This document shows positions 24,804 through 36,636 of a stretch of DNA of 64,000 nucleotides, piece by piece. The notes under the pieces were generated by a model. That model had not been told where the DNA came from, did not search any database, and saw only the letters and a program-made list of their open reading frames with translations. The stretch's first letter is position 1; each line of letters starts with the position of its first letter. Origin of the DNA: Bradyrhizobium sp. AS23.2 (lineage in GTDB: Bacteria; Pseudomonadota; Alphaproteobacteria; Rhizobiales; Xanthobacteraceae); contig NZ_LGHM01000088.1 of NCBI RefSeq assembly GCF_001908185.1, forward strand, positions 34,662 through 98,661. Direction: 5' to 3'. Both the position numbers and the translations under genes were made by a program.

Positions 24804-25952
24804 ATGTCCGAGGAACGACATCTGCCAGCTGGGTATCGGAAACCGGTGCGGCTCTTCCTATGCGGAGATGTCATGTGCGGCCGCGGCATCGACCAGGTGC
24901 TGGCGCACCCCTGTAGCCCCGAGATTTACGAAGATTACATGCGATCGGCGGCGGGCTACGTGCTGCTCGCCGAGCAGGTGAATGGGCCTATTCCGCGGAG
25001 CAATGGATCGTCCTACGTCTGGGGCGCTGCACTGGACCAATTGGAGTCTATGCAGCCGGACGCGCGGATCATTAATCTCGAAACGGCTGTGACGGGCAGC
25101 AACGACCGCGCGAACAAGGGCATCAACTACCGCATGAGCCCCCAGAACGCAGACTGTTTCGCGGCCGCGCGGATCGACTGCTGCCTATTGGCCAACAACC
25201 ATGTGCTCGATTGGGGCCGCGCCGGCCTGGTAGAGACGCTGACGATTTTGCAGAAGCTCAACATCAGGGCGGCGGGCGCAGGCCGCAATGATCTGGAAGC
25301 GCGCGCACCCGCAGTGCTCAACCTTGCCGACGCCCGGCTCCTGATCTTTGCGTTCGGATCGACATCGAGCGGAATCCCGTTCAAGTGGGCTGCGGCGTCA
25401 GACACTCCGGGTGTCAACCTGCTGCCTGACCTCAGCGGTGCTAGCGCATTCGAGGTCGCTGACCAGGTCATGGCGGCCAGAAGGCCGGGCGATCTCACGG
25501 TGGTGTCGATCCATTGGGGATCCAATTGGGGATATCACGTTCCTGATGAGCAGAGGATTTTTGCCCGCTCCCTGGTCGACCAGGCAGGCGTGTCGATCGT
25601 TCACGGGCATTCTTCGCATCATCCGAGAGCGATCGAAATCTATCGAGACCGCCTCATACTCTACGGCTGCGGTGATTTTCTGAACGACTATGAGGGGATC
25701 CGTGGTCACGAGTGCTACCGCGACGACCTGACGTTGATGTATTTCGCCGACCTGGATCCAACCCGCGGAAGCCTCCATGCGCTCAAACTGGTTCCCATGC
25801 AGATCAAGAACTTTCGTCTCTCCATTCCATCGCGGCGCGACATTGAATGGATCCGGCAAACCCTGGATAGGGAATGCCGGCCGTTCGGAACAAGGGTCAT
25901 TTTTGAATCCGAACAGCAGCTTGCATGTTTCGCGCAGAGGGCAACGACCTGA
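24804..25952 (+). CDS. CapA family protein (PGA_cap phosphoesterase-like)
   Basis: 382 aa. The metallophosphatase-like CapA fold shows FLCGDVMCGRGID (~18-30), INLETAVTG, CLLANNHVLDWG and VVSIHWGSNWGYHVPDEQ with HGHSSHHPRAIE near the C-terminal third. Family members are linked to poly-gamma-glutamate capsule synthesis, but many free-standing versions have unknown roles. No CapB or CapC is nearby and no signal peptide is seen, so a cytoplasmic enzyme of another pathway is likely. Confidence 0.82.
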   Translation: MSEERHLPAGYRKPVRLFLCGDVMCGRGIDQVLAHPCSPEIYEDYMRSAAGYVLLAEQVNGPIPRSNGSSYVWGAALDQLESMQPDARIINLETAVTGSNDRANKGINYRMSPQNADCFAAARIDCCLLANNHVLDWGRAGLVETLTILQKLNIRAAGAGRNDLEARAPAVLNLADARLLIFAFGSTSSGIPFKWAAASDTPGVNLLPDLSGASAFEVADQVMAARRPGDLTVVSIHWGSNWGYHVPDEQRIFARSLVDQAGVSIVHGHSSHHPRAIEIYRDRLILYGCGDFLNDYEGIRGHECYRDDLTLMYFADLDPTRGSLHALKLVPMQIKNFRLSIPSRRDIEWIRQTLDRECRPFGTRVIFESEQQLACFAQRATT

Positions 25953-26179
25953 CTCTCGTAACAAGCACTCCCCGATGAAATTGGCGGGCCAGCGCACCTG
26001 GGACTGCTTCCCGCCCGGCAGCTGACCTAATCTTCGACGGTCACGATAGCAGCCAAGGGCCGCCAGAAGTGGGCGCTAAGCGTTACGCCACACAAAGCGG
26101 TGTGCTGAAGCCGTTCCCGAGCCCAACGGCAGGCCCGCATCCGACCCAGATATGCTGGAAAGGCGACGAGGAGGAACGG

Positions 26180-26455
26180 ATGATAATTGCCCTGTACACA
26201 GTTGCAGCTGTCATCATGGCTGCCGGGAGCCTCTACCTCGCCTGGCGGAACAGGGACTTTCGCAAATTTCTGGCAGGCGCGTTCTTCGTATCATCGGGCA
26301 TCTTGTTCTATCTCTATCTCGCCGATGTTTCGGTGCCTCTATTGGGGACAAGTTTCGTCGAAACGCCTCAGATCAGCGGTGGCCGATCCATCGTCCATTT
26401 CATCCTCTTCTTGCTCTGTTTGTATTTTGGCTTCGTCAAGAAACTAGAGTCTTGA
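26180..26455 (+). CDS. Small membrane protein (91 aa)
   Basis: Three hydrophobic helices: MIIALYTVAAVIMAAGSLYL, KFLAGAFFVSSGILFYLYLA and SIVHFILFLLCLYFGF, with a basic end. GAGGAGG precedes the ATG. No family is recognised. It lies between the CapA gene and the TrpF-like gene on the same strand, with gaps of about 150-230 bp. Confidence 0.55.
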   Translation: MIIALYTVAAVIMAAGSLYLAWRNRDFRKFLAGAFFVSSGILFYLYLADVSVPLLGTSFVETPQISGGRSIVHFILFLLCLYFGFVKKLES

Positions 26456-26609
26456 AACCGACGCAATATCCGCTCTGGGTGAGACTCGGAAGCGCCCGCC
26501 AACGGGCACCTAGTCCGCATTTCTCCCGCTAGCCGACACAGGCAGTGGCTTTGCCAAACGCCGCCTTCGGATGTCTTATGCTCAATGTCCGCCGCGGAGG
26601 TTACGCCCG

Positions 26610-27281
26610 ATGTTGACCCAGGTTTATGAAATCTCCACCATCGAAGAGGCGTCCGCTGTTTCTGCCATTGGTGTCGATCATATCGGCGTGCTCGTCGGAG
26701 ACGGCCGATTTCCGCGCGAGTTGCCGATCTCAGCAGCTTCCGAAATCGGCGCGGCGATTGCACCGCCATCGAAGTTCTCAGCACTGTTCCTGAGCAGCGA
26801 TCTCTCCTTGATTGCGTCATGGGCGCGCGAACTCAACCCCGCGATCGTCCACCTGGGAGCGAGCCCCGAGCTGTTGTCCCCGCAAGATGTTGCTTCACTC
26901 AAACGCATGTTGCCCGGGATCGTCGTGATGAGAAGCATACCAGTGTTCGGCGAGGAGAGCGTCGCGATTGCCCGGAGCAGGAGCTATGCTGGCATTGCGG
27001 ACTTTTTGCTTCTCGACAGCTATCGGCCCACGGACAAGCAGATCGGCGCGCTCGGCGTGACGCACGACTGGAATATCAGTCGCCGCATCGTGGACCTCGC
27101 CCGTATTCCTGTTGTCCTTGCCGGCGGCCTCGGACCGGACAATGTCGCAGAAGCGATCCGAACTGTCCGTCCAGCCGGCGTCGATTCCAAGACGAGAACG
27201 GATCAGGATGGATCGCATGCCAAGGACCTGGATCGAGTCCGCCGGTTCCACGAAGCGGCTCGAGCGGCTGCGCCGTCATAG
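26610..27281 (+). CDS. TrpF-like TIM-barrel protein (phosphoribosylanthranilate isomerase family)
   Basis: 223 aa. The C-terminal phosphate-binding end is TrpF-like: VVLAGGLGPDNVAEAIRTVR, then AGVDSKTRTDQDG and KDLDRVRRFHEAAR. However, the N-terminal catalytic Cys segment expected in true TrpF (KICG) is replaced by YEISTIEEASAVSAIG, so tryptophan synthesis is doubtful. CGGAGG precedes the ATG at 26610. The next gene starts 18 bp on, so they are likely a pair. An isomerase of another sugar-phosphate adduct is a possibility. Confidence 0.72.
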   Translation: MLTQVYEISTIEEASAVSAIGVDHIGVLVGDGRFPRELPISAASEIGAAIAPPSKFSALFLSSDLSLIASWARELNPAIVHLGASPELLSPQDVASLKRMLPGIVVMRSIPVFGEESVAIARSRSYAGIADFLLLDSYRPTDKQIGALGVTHDWNISRRIVDLARIPVVLAGGLGPDNVAEAIRTVRPAGVDSKTRTDQDGSHAKDLDRVRRFHEAARAAAPS

Positions 27282-27299
27282 CGTGGAGCGGCTGACATC

Positions 27300-28028
27300 A
27301 TGATTGTTCTGTTCACGGATTTCGGATTGCAGGGCCCCTATACGGGCCAGATGAAGGCCGTGCTGCACCAGATTACGCCTAACGTACCCGCTTTCGACCT
27401 CTTCACCGATGCGCCCATGGGCAATCCCAAGGCGTCGGCGTACCTCCTGGCGGCTTATGCGACCTGGTTTCCGCCGGAAACTGTCTTTCTCTGCGTCGTT
27501 GATCCCGGCGTCGGCGGGACGCGCCCGGCCATCATGCTCGAGGCCGACGGCCGGTGGTATGTCGGCCCCGGCAACGGCTTGTTTGAGCTGGTCCAGCGCC
27601 GCGCCACAAGGACGCGCAGTTGGGACATCGACTGGAGGCCGGAGCGCCTCTCGGCCAGCTTTCACGGGCGCGACCTCTTCGCACCGGTCGCAGCCATGCT
27701 GGCGCGCGGCGAGCCGCCGCCCGGCCAGCAGCGAGAGGATGACAGGGATCGCCGCGCAGACTGGCCCGACGACCTCTGCGAGATCGTTTACGTCGACCAC
27801 TTCGGCAATGCTATGACTGGATTGAGAGCCGCCGTGCTGCCGCCCAACGCCAGGCTTGCCTTGGCGGGTCACATATTGGAGCGCGAGAGAACCTTCAGCG
27901 ATCGGCCGCCAGGCTCAGCCTTCTGGTACGAGAACTCGAACGGGCTCGCCGAAATCGCCGTCAACCAGGGCCGTGCGGACTGCGATCTTGGCCTCTCGAC
28001 CGGCAGCCCGGTTGAGATCGTCCCTTAG
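27300..28028 (+). CDS. S-adenosyl-L-methionine hydroxide adenosyltransferase (DUF62)
   Basis: 242 aa. Family enzymes convert SAM and water to adenosine and methionine. The N-terminal MIVLFTDFGLQGPYTGQMKA holds the conserved Asp7, and VVDPGVGGTRPAI, VGPGNGLFELV and FHGRDLFAPVAAML follow. The C-terminal domain has VYVDHFGNAMTGL. It is close to full length. Pairing with a TrpF-like gene suggests nucleoside or SAM-related chemistry. A truncated adenosine-specific kinase relic lies just downstream. Confidence 0.85.
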   Translation: MIVLFTDFGLQGPYTGQMKAVLHQITPNVPAFDLFTDAPMGNPKASAYLLAAYATWFPPETVFLCVVDPGVGGTRPAIMLEADGRWYVGPGNGLFELVQRRATRTRSWDIDWRPERLSASFHGRDLFAPVAAMLARGEPPPGQQREDDRDRRADWPDDLCEIVYVDHFGNAMTGLRAAVLPPNARLALAGHILERERTFSDRPPGSAFWYENSNGLAEIAVNQGRADCDLGLSTGSPVEIVP

Positions 28029-28057
28029 ATCGTTATGTCGCAAAGTGGTCTGCAGCT

Positions 28058-28219
28058 ATGCGCACGCCAAGAAACCGGAGCTCAGGAACGGATTGGCCAA
28101 AGCCGCAGACGCGCCACGCCAAGCCGCCGGCGACTGGCAACAAGCGGCTAGCCGATCAGACCCGCAAGCTTCTCGGCAAGCACTACGCGAGCAAATATCG
28201 GGTGGGGCCATCGCGGTAA
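28058..28219 (+). CDS. Possible small basic protein (53 aa)
   Basis: ATG at 28058; Arg/Lys/Pro-rich with an end like RLADQTRKLLGKHYASKYRV. It reads plausibly as a small nucleic-acid-binding protein, but there is no clear ribosome-binding site and no family match. Confidence 0.28.
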   Translation: MRTPRNRSSGTDWPKPQTRHAKPPATGNKRLADQTRKLLGKHYASKYRVGPSR

Positions 28220-28302
28220 GGGACGAAATCGGCCACCCGTGCTGCTCGCAATCAGTTTCCGGCGGCCTAAACCTGTAGCTCTCCCCCTAGAGCAGCGCGG
28301 CC

Positions 28303-28548
28303 ATGGAACTCACCGTGGTACCGATCGTCAAGCCGGACACGGCCAACTTCATTTTCGACCAGTCGCATTTCATCAAGACCGTGGAAGACCTCCACGAGGC
28401 GCAGGTCGGCGCGGTTCCGGGCATCCGCTTCGGGCTGGCCTTCTGCGAGGCCTCCGGCAAGCGGCTGGTGCGCTGGTCGGGCAATGACGAAGCAGCCCTC
28501 ACCCTCGCCCGCAACAATTGGCCATCGGCCACATCGGGCACGACCTGA
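28303..28548 (+). pseudogene. Adenosine-specific kinase, truncated N-terminal fragment
   Basis: Codes for MELTVVPIVKPDTANFIFDQ, SHFIKTVEDLHEAQVGAVPG and RFGLAFCEASGKRLVRWSG, the N-terminal half of the DUF355/adenosine-specific kinase family (usual length about 160 aa). After ALTLARNN the expected sequence ends and is replaced by foreign sequence that also closes the frame. Only about 75 native codons remain. The break coincides with the end of the SnoaL-like relic on the opposite strand. Confidence 0.78.
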
Positions 28549-28790
28549 GCCGCAGCCACCTCGGAGAAGCGGACGCTCTGCGAGCGCCAGCGCGGCAGGC
28601 CGTTGAAATAGGCCGCTACTCCGTCCCTGCCCCGATAGAGCTTCGGATTGGAGCCGAAGAAGAACGCGTTCTTCGAAATAGAGCGACGACAGCGCCGCTG
28701 CGTCGAGCTTTGCAAAGCCGGCGCACCATTTCGCGATGATGGCGGAAACGATGTCGTCGGCTTCGTTGCTCGTATTCGCCCCTCTCAGCG
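28530..28790 (-). pseudogene. SnoaL/NTF2-like protein relic
   Basis: The minus strand after glnS reads NEADDIVSAIIAKWCAGFAK and LDAAALSSLY, then in another frame SKNAFFFGSNPKLYRGRDGV and AAYFNGLPRWRSQSVRF. This is the start of an NTF2-like (SnoaL/DUF4440) domain. The frame switch is a single extra base in TATTTCG (28676-28678). The start codon is lost (AATACGAGC where ATGAGC is expected), and the last third is missing because the gene is cut at about 28535 by fusion to the kinase fragment. Confidence 0.65.
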
Positions 28791-28794
28791 CTTG

Positions 28795-30474
<1,680 letters not shown>

Positions 30475-30628
30475 TCCGCAAATCCTGTAAGGAAATCAGC
30501 GGCTCTTCTGCCAAATTCGGGAGGCTGAGCCAAGACCTTAAGCAAGGCCTTTCCGTCCGCCGTCGGGCTTTAGTTATGTCCCGTTCCTGCTATACACCAC
30601 CGCCTCCAATGCATAGGCCCTGCCAAGA

Positions 30629-32053
30629 ATGACCGATTCCGTCGTCACGCGCTTCGCTCCCTCGCCAACCGGCTTCCTCCATATCGGGGGCGCCCGCACG
30701 GCGCTGTTCAATTGGCTCTATGCGAAGAAGCACGGCGGCAAAATGCTGCTCCGAATCGAGGACACCGACCGCGAGCGCTCCACCGAGGCCGCGATCGGCG
30801 CCATCCTCGACGGCCTGAAATGGCTGGAGCTTGGCTGGGATGGCGACGTCATCTACCAGTTCAGCCGCGCCGCCCGTCACCGCGAGGTCGCCGAGCAGCT
30901 GCTCGCCGACGGCAAGGCCTACCGCTGCTACGCCACGGCCGAGGAGCTCGCCGCGATGCGCGAGAAGGCGCGCGCGGAAGGGCGCACCCGCCTCTATGAC
31001 GGCATGTGGCGCGACCGCGATCCCGCCACCGCCCCCTCCGACGTCAAGCCGACCATTCGGCTGCGCGCGCCGCAGACCGGCGAGACCGTGATCGAGGACC
31101 AGGTCCAGGGCCGCGTGGTCTGGCAGAACGAGAACCTCGACGACCTCGTGCTCCTGCGCGGCGATGGCAATCCGACCTACATGCTCGCAGTGGTGGTCGA
31201 CGACCACGACATGGGCGTCACGCATGTCATCCGTGGCGACGACCATTTGATCAATGCCGCGCGCCAGAAGCAGATCTACGATGCGATGGGCTGGGCGCTG
31301 CCGAGCATGTCCCACATCCCGCTGATCCACGGCCCGGACGGCTCGAAACTGTCGAAGCGCCATGGCGCGCTCGGCGTCGACGCCTACCGCGCCATGGGAT
31401 ATCTCCCCGCTGCGCTCCGCAATTACCTCGTCCGCCTCGGCTGGAGCCACGGCGACCAGGAGGTCTTCTCGACCGAGGAGATGATCGCGGCGTTCGACCT
31501 CTCGGGCGTCGGCCGCGCCGCCGCCCGCTTCGATTTCGCCAAGCTGGAAAACCTCAACGGTCACTACATCCGTCACGCCGACGATCAATCACTCGTGAAG
31601 ATGTTCGAGGACGTGCTCGACCACGTGCCCGGCCGCGACCAGCTTAAGGCCAAGTTAAACGACACCACGCGGGCGCAGCTTCTCAAGGCCATGCCAGCCC
31701 TCAAGGAGCGCGCCAAGACGCTGATCGAGCTCATCGACGGCGCCTATTTCATCTTCGCCGACCGCCCGCTGGAGCTGGATCCCAAGGCGCAAGCGCTGCT
31801 GACCGGCGAAAACCGCAAGCTGATCGGCCAGCTGCATTCCGCGCTGGAGAAAGTCGAGACCTGGAGTGCGGCTAATACGGAGGCCGCGCTGCGTGCCTTC
31901 GCCGAGGAAAACAGTCTCAAGCTCGGCGCGGTCGCCCAGCCGTTGCGGGCGGCGCTGACCGGGCGAACGACATCGCCTGGTATCTTTGAGGTTTTGGACG
32001 TCCTGGGACGCCAGGAAAGCCTGGACCGGCTTAAGGATCAGTCTACGACGTAA
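30629..32053 (+). CDS. gltX: Glutamyl-tRNA synthetase
   Basis: 474 aa, class I synthetase for tRNA-Glu. FAPSPTGFLHIGGARTALFN (~9-28) carries the HIGH motif and GSKLSKRHGALGVDAYR (~238-254) the KMSKS loop. LLRIEDTDRERSTEAA is the usual bacterial GluRS segment. The C-terminal anticodon-binding helices are complete. ATG at 30629 starts the canonical MTDSVVTRFAPSP. gltA follows after 144 bp. Confidence 0.96.
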   Translation: MTDSVVTRFAPSPTGFLHIGGARTALFNWLYAKKHGGKMLLRIEDTDRERSTEAAIGAILDGLKWLELGWDGDVIYQFSRAARHREVAEQLLADGKAYRCYATAEELAAMREKARAEGRTRLYDGMWRDRDPATAPSDVKPTIRLRAPQTGETVIEDQVQGRVVWQNENLDDLVLLRGDGNPTYMLAVVVDDHDMGVTHVIRGDDHLINAARQKQIYDAMGWALPSMSHIPLIHGPDGSKLSKRHGALGVDAYRAMGYLPAALRNYLVRLGWSHGDQEVFSTEEMIAAFDLSGVGRAAARFDFAKLENLNGHYIRHADDQSLVKMFEDVLDHVPGRDQLKAKLNDTTRAQLLKAMPALKERAKTLIELIDGAYFIFADRPLELDPKAQALLTGENRKLIGQLHSALEKVETWSAANTEAALRAFAEENSLKLGAVAQPLRAALTGRTTSPGIFEVLDVLGRQESLDRLKDQSTT

Positions 32054-32197
32054 GTAGGTCATGCGCGCGGTGATCTTGCAGCGCACATAGCAATAATATA
32101 CCCATCTCCCAGTACATTCTGGAACATCCGGCCTGCCCCATGATCTCCCTAGGGGCCTCCGGCTCCGGCCCGCTTCACCACACATCGGGGACCTACG

Positions 32198-33501
<1,304 letters not shown>

Positions 33502-33525
33502 GATCGGACTTTACGGTCCTAAGGA

Positions 33526-33555
33526 ACGGCGCCATCACGCGATGGCGCCGTTTTC
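33526..33555 (+). terminator. Rho-independent terminator of gltA
   Basis: ACGGCGCCATC and GATGGCGCCGT form an 11-bp perfect stem with loop acgc, followed by TTTCGTTT, 24 bp after the gltA stop. Confidence 0.85.
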
Positions 33556-33602
33556 GTTTGAGGCGACTAAGGATTCAGTCTCGCCACCGGCACCGATCGA
33601 GA

Positions 33603-35174
33603 TCACTCGGGAATGCCCGCGAGCCGCATCGCCTCGATGTAAAGAGCCAGATCCTCGTGCCGTCGCAACGGTATGAGATCGCCTACGCCCGAGAGCCTAA
33701 AGGTTGGATCAAGGCTGAGGATTCGGCGAGCGACAGGTTCGGCCTGAGCGCGCTTGCCTTGCATGGCCAGGGAAGCAGCAAACATCCGCAGCGCAGGCAA
33801 ATGGCCATTTGTAAGCTGCACTGCCTCGCTCGCGATCCGCTCCGCTATCTCGAACCGGCCCAGGAAGAAATTTGCGGCGCTCATCATCGAGATCATGATC
33901 CGCCGACTGGGATCGCGCGGACTGAGCCGCATGGCCCGACTCTGATGCTCGATCGCGAGCTCGTGGGCCCCCATGTAGAGTCTCAGCCAACCGCTGACGC
34001 TCCACGCGAATGCGGAATTCGGATTGAGCTCGACCGCTTGGTCGATCAGTGACGCCGCCGCATCTAGCTCACCGGCCAGGTAGCCGAACACCAACGCAGC
34101 CGCTGCAAGCGCGACCTCGTCATCACTTCCGAAGGTGACGGCAAGCCGGGCCAACCTCATCGCCTCGGCCGTTTCCTGCTGAGGATCGACCATCCAGTGG
34201 GGATGCTTCTTTGCATTGATGCAGAGAGCGGCGCGCGCATAGGCGCCACCATAACGAGGATCGAGCTCGATCGCCTTGTAGGCGAGCCGCAGCGCTTCCT
34301 CGTTTGCCTCGCGATCGCCATGCCGCCACACGGCGTTGGCCCGCAGGACGTAATCATAGGCGTCGAGCTTGTCCGTCGGCTTTCGTTGCGCGAGAACGCC
34401 TTGCTCGGATTGGAGCCGCATATCCACGGTCACGGCGATGCGTTCGGTGACCCGATCCTGAAGATCAAATACATCATCAAGCTCGCCGTCGAACTGGTCC
34501 GCCCACAAATGGACGTTGGTCGCCGCTTCGATCAACTGCCCCGTAATGCGCACGCGGCGGCCAGCCTTGCGCACGCTGCCTTCGACCACATAACGTACAC
34601 CCAGTTCGCGGCCCACCTGCTTGATGTCGACCACCCTGCCCTTATAGGTGAAGCTCGAATTGCGGGCTATTACGAACAACGACCTGAACCGCGACAATGC
34701 CGTGATGATGTTCTCCGACATCCCGTCCGCGAAATAATCCTGTTCCCGGTCACCTGACATGTTTTGGAACGGCAGCACCGCAATCGAGGGTTTATCGGGA
34801 GGTGTCAGGACGTATTCGGGCGGTTGGCCGGGACCACTGCCAGCGGCTTCATCGGCGGCATCCCGGACTTCCTGCACGTGTCCGACGAAGCGGAATCCCT
34901 TCCGCGGGAACGTCTTGATCAGGCGCTGCGCCTCCCCGGAATCTCCGATTGCAGTCCGGGCGACGTTCAGGCGCGTCGTGAGCGCTGCATCCGACACGCT
35001 CCGCCCCTTCCAGATCGTGTTGATGAGGTCGTCCTTGCTGACCACGCGCTCCCTGTTCCGGATCAAATGATCGAGAAGGTCGAACACCTGCGGCGCGACG
35101 GAGACAATCTCTGCCCCGCGACGCAGTTCGCGCCGTTCGATGTCGAACACATAGTCCTGGAAGAGATAGCGCAA
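33603..35174 (-). CDS. Winged-helix transcriptional regulator with TolB-like and TPR domains
   Basis: About 523 aa from TTG 35174 (RYLFQDYVFDIERRELRRG), preceded by AAGGGA; longer starts up to 35207 are possible. The N-terminal OmpR/CadC-type winged helix (~1-100, SDAALTTRLNVARTAIGD) is followed by a TolB/FlgO-like segment (KPSIAVLPFQNMSGDREQDY, HLWADQFDGEL) and TPR-like helical repeats (~270-510). There is no transmembrane helix between them, so it is probably cytoplasmic. Proteins of this type are often labelled adenylate-cyclase-like, but no cyclase domain is present. It is divergent from the ROK gene. Confidence 0.75.
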   Translation of the reverse strand: MRYLFQDYVFDIERRELRRGAEIVSVAPQVFDLLDHLIRNRERVVSKDDLINTIWKGRSVSDAALTTRLNVARTAIGDSGEAQRLIKTFPRKGFRFVGHVQEVRDAADEAAGSGPGQPPEYVLTPPDKPSIAVLPFQNMSGDREQDYFADGMSENIITALSRFRSLFVIARNSSFTYKGRVVDIKQVGRELGVRYVVEGSVRKAGRRVRITGQLIEAATNVHLWADQFDGELDDVFDLQDRVTERIAVTVDMRLQSEQGVLAQRKPTDKLDAYDYVLRANAVWRHGDREANEEALRLAYKAIELDPRYGGAYARAALCINAKKHPHWMVDPQQETAEAMRLARLAVTFGSDDEVALAAAALVFGYLAGELDAAASLIDQAVELNPNSAFAWSVSGWLRLYMGAHELAIEHQSRAMRLSPRDPSRRIMISMMSAANFFLGRFEIAERIASEAVQLTNGHLPALRMFAASLAMQGKRAQAEPVARRILSLDPTFRLSGVGDLIPLRRHEDLALYIEAMRLAGIPE

Positions 35175-35386
35175 GGCACCAATCCCTTGGACAATCACCG
35201 GACTCAATCATTCGCGCGCAGAATTCCGCGCAAGCATACTCTACCCACAGATCAATCAGCGGGAAGCGTCGAACGAGGCCACGCACTCATTATTTGCTGC
35301 CGCGCACAACAACAAGTCCCCCTCCGCGGCCGGCGAACGCTTGACAGTCGAAACGCTCCGCGCGCAAATTCTTACATTAAGTAAGA

Positions 35387-36578
35387 ATGACGACAGGGAT
35401 GGAAATGCCGGAGCAGCCGAGAAGTCGGCGGCAGACGCGCGCTGCCATTTTGACTCATCTGCTTCAGTCGGGCGGTTCGTTTCGGCCGCCCCTGGCCAAG
35501 TCCGTGCGCCTGTCCGAGGCGAGCCTGTCGCGCATCCTGTTCGACCTGAAGGCCGAAGGCCTGATCGAGGAAGTGCGGCAGCCAGCGCCTTATGTTGGTG
35601 GTCCGACGGGACTCGTGTCGCTCGATGGCTCAGTGGCGCTCGCGGGCCTGGAGCTGACGGGTCAATGGCTCAGCGTCGGCGTCGGCGGCCTGACCGGCGA
35701 GCTGCATTACACCGAGCGTGTGCCGCTGCCGGCAAAACCGACCGTCGAGTCCGTCGGCCGGGTGTTTCGCGAAGCGCTGACATTGCTGCGCGACTGGACG
35801 CGGCGGCGCCGCGTCAGGCTTGCGCAAATCGGCGTTTCCGTTCCGGGCCTCGGCCGCTTGAGCGAGTTTGGCAATCCGATCATTCCCTGTGACATCAGCC
35901 GCGTTCGAGCTCTGCTCGGCGACATGTTTGCCGACGTAACGGTCGAGTTCACCAATTCGGTGGTGGCGCATGCCACGTTCCATCGTTGCCGTACGGAAAA
36001 CTATCCGTTCAGCGGCGCGCACCTGTTCGTCTTCGTCGGCCAGGGCGTTGCCGGGGCCTGGATGGACGATCCCATCGAGGACGACGCCTTCCAGCCGGTG
36101 GAGCTCGGCCACATGGTGTTCGGAGCCGACGGACCGCGCTGCCGCTGCGGTCATCACGGTTGCGTCGAAGCCTTTACGTCGTTGCCGGCGCTGGCCGAGC
36201 TGCTCGGCGTGCTGGAGCCGGAGCTGCTCCAGCGTGGAAGCGATTGGGGGGGCTGCGATCCCGATATCCTCGCGCGTGCGGCAGGAACTGCGGCATCGCC
36301 TGTATCGCCTTGGCCTCGCGATCGGCAACACGCTGAACGTAAAGCCCTGTCACGGCGTCGCCATCTCCGGCTGGCCGTCGCTCCTTGCGGAGAATGATCG
36401 GAAGGCGCTGGTCGACGGTGTCGATGCCAGCCTGCTCGGCGGCCGTAAGCATGCGCAAGTGTCGCTCGCTTTCGTACCGCCGTCGAATGGCAATGATCCG
36501 CGGGCCGCGCTGGCATTCGCGGCTTTCTGCCTCGCTTGCCGCGGCGGCATGCCGGCCGCATCGACGGAGGCTGCCTGA
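35387..36578 (+). pseudogene. ROK-family transcriptional regulator, frameshifted as given
   Basis: The N-terminal winged helix (SVRLSEASLSRILFDLKAEG) is followed by a ROK sugar-kinase-like domain (IGVSVPGLGRLSEFGNP; VFVGQGVAGAW; the zinc motif CRCGHHGCVEAFTS at ~244-257). The frame is lost near the G7 run at 36246-36252. Removing one G joins it to RVRQELRHRLYRLGLAIGNT and on to a stop at 36578, a 396-aa protein. It sits directly upstream of a sugar ABC transporter, where a NagC/XylR-type regulator is expected. Confidence 0.8.
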
Positions 36579-36636
36579 GATAGCTTGATGCTGCGCGGCT
36601 CTCGCGCAAGAGAGTTCACACCGGGAGGAACTTGCC

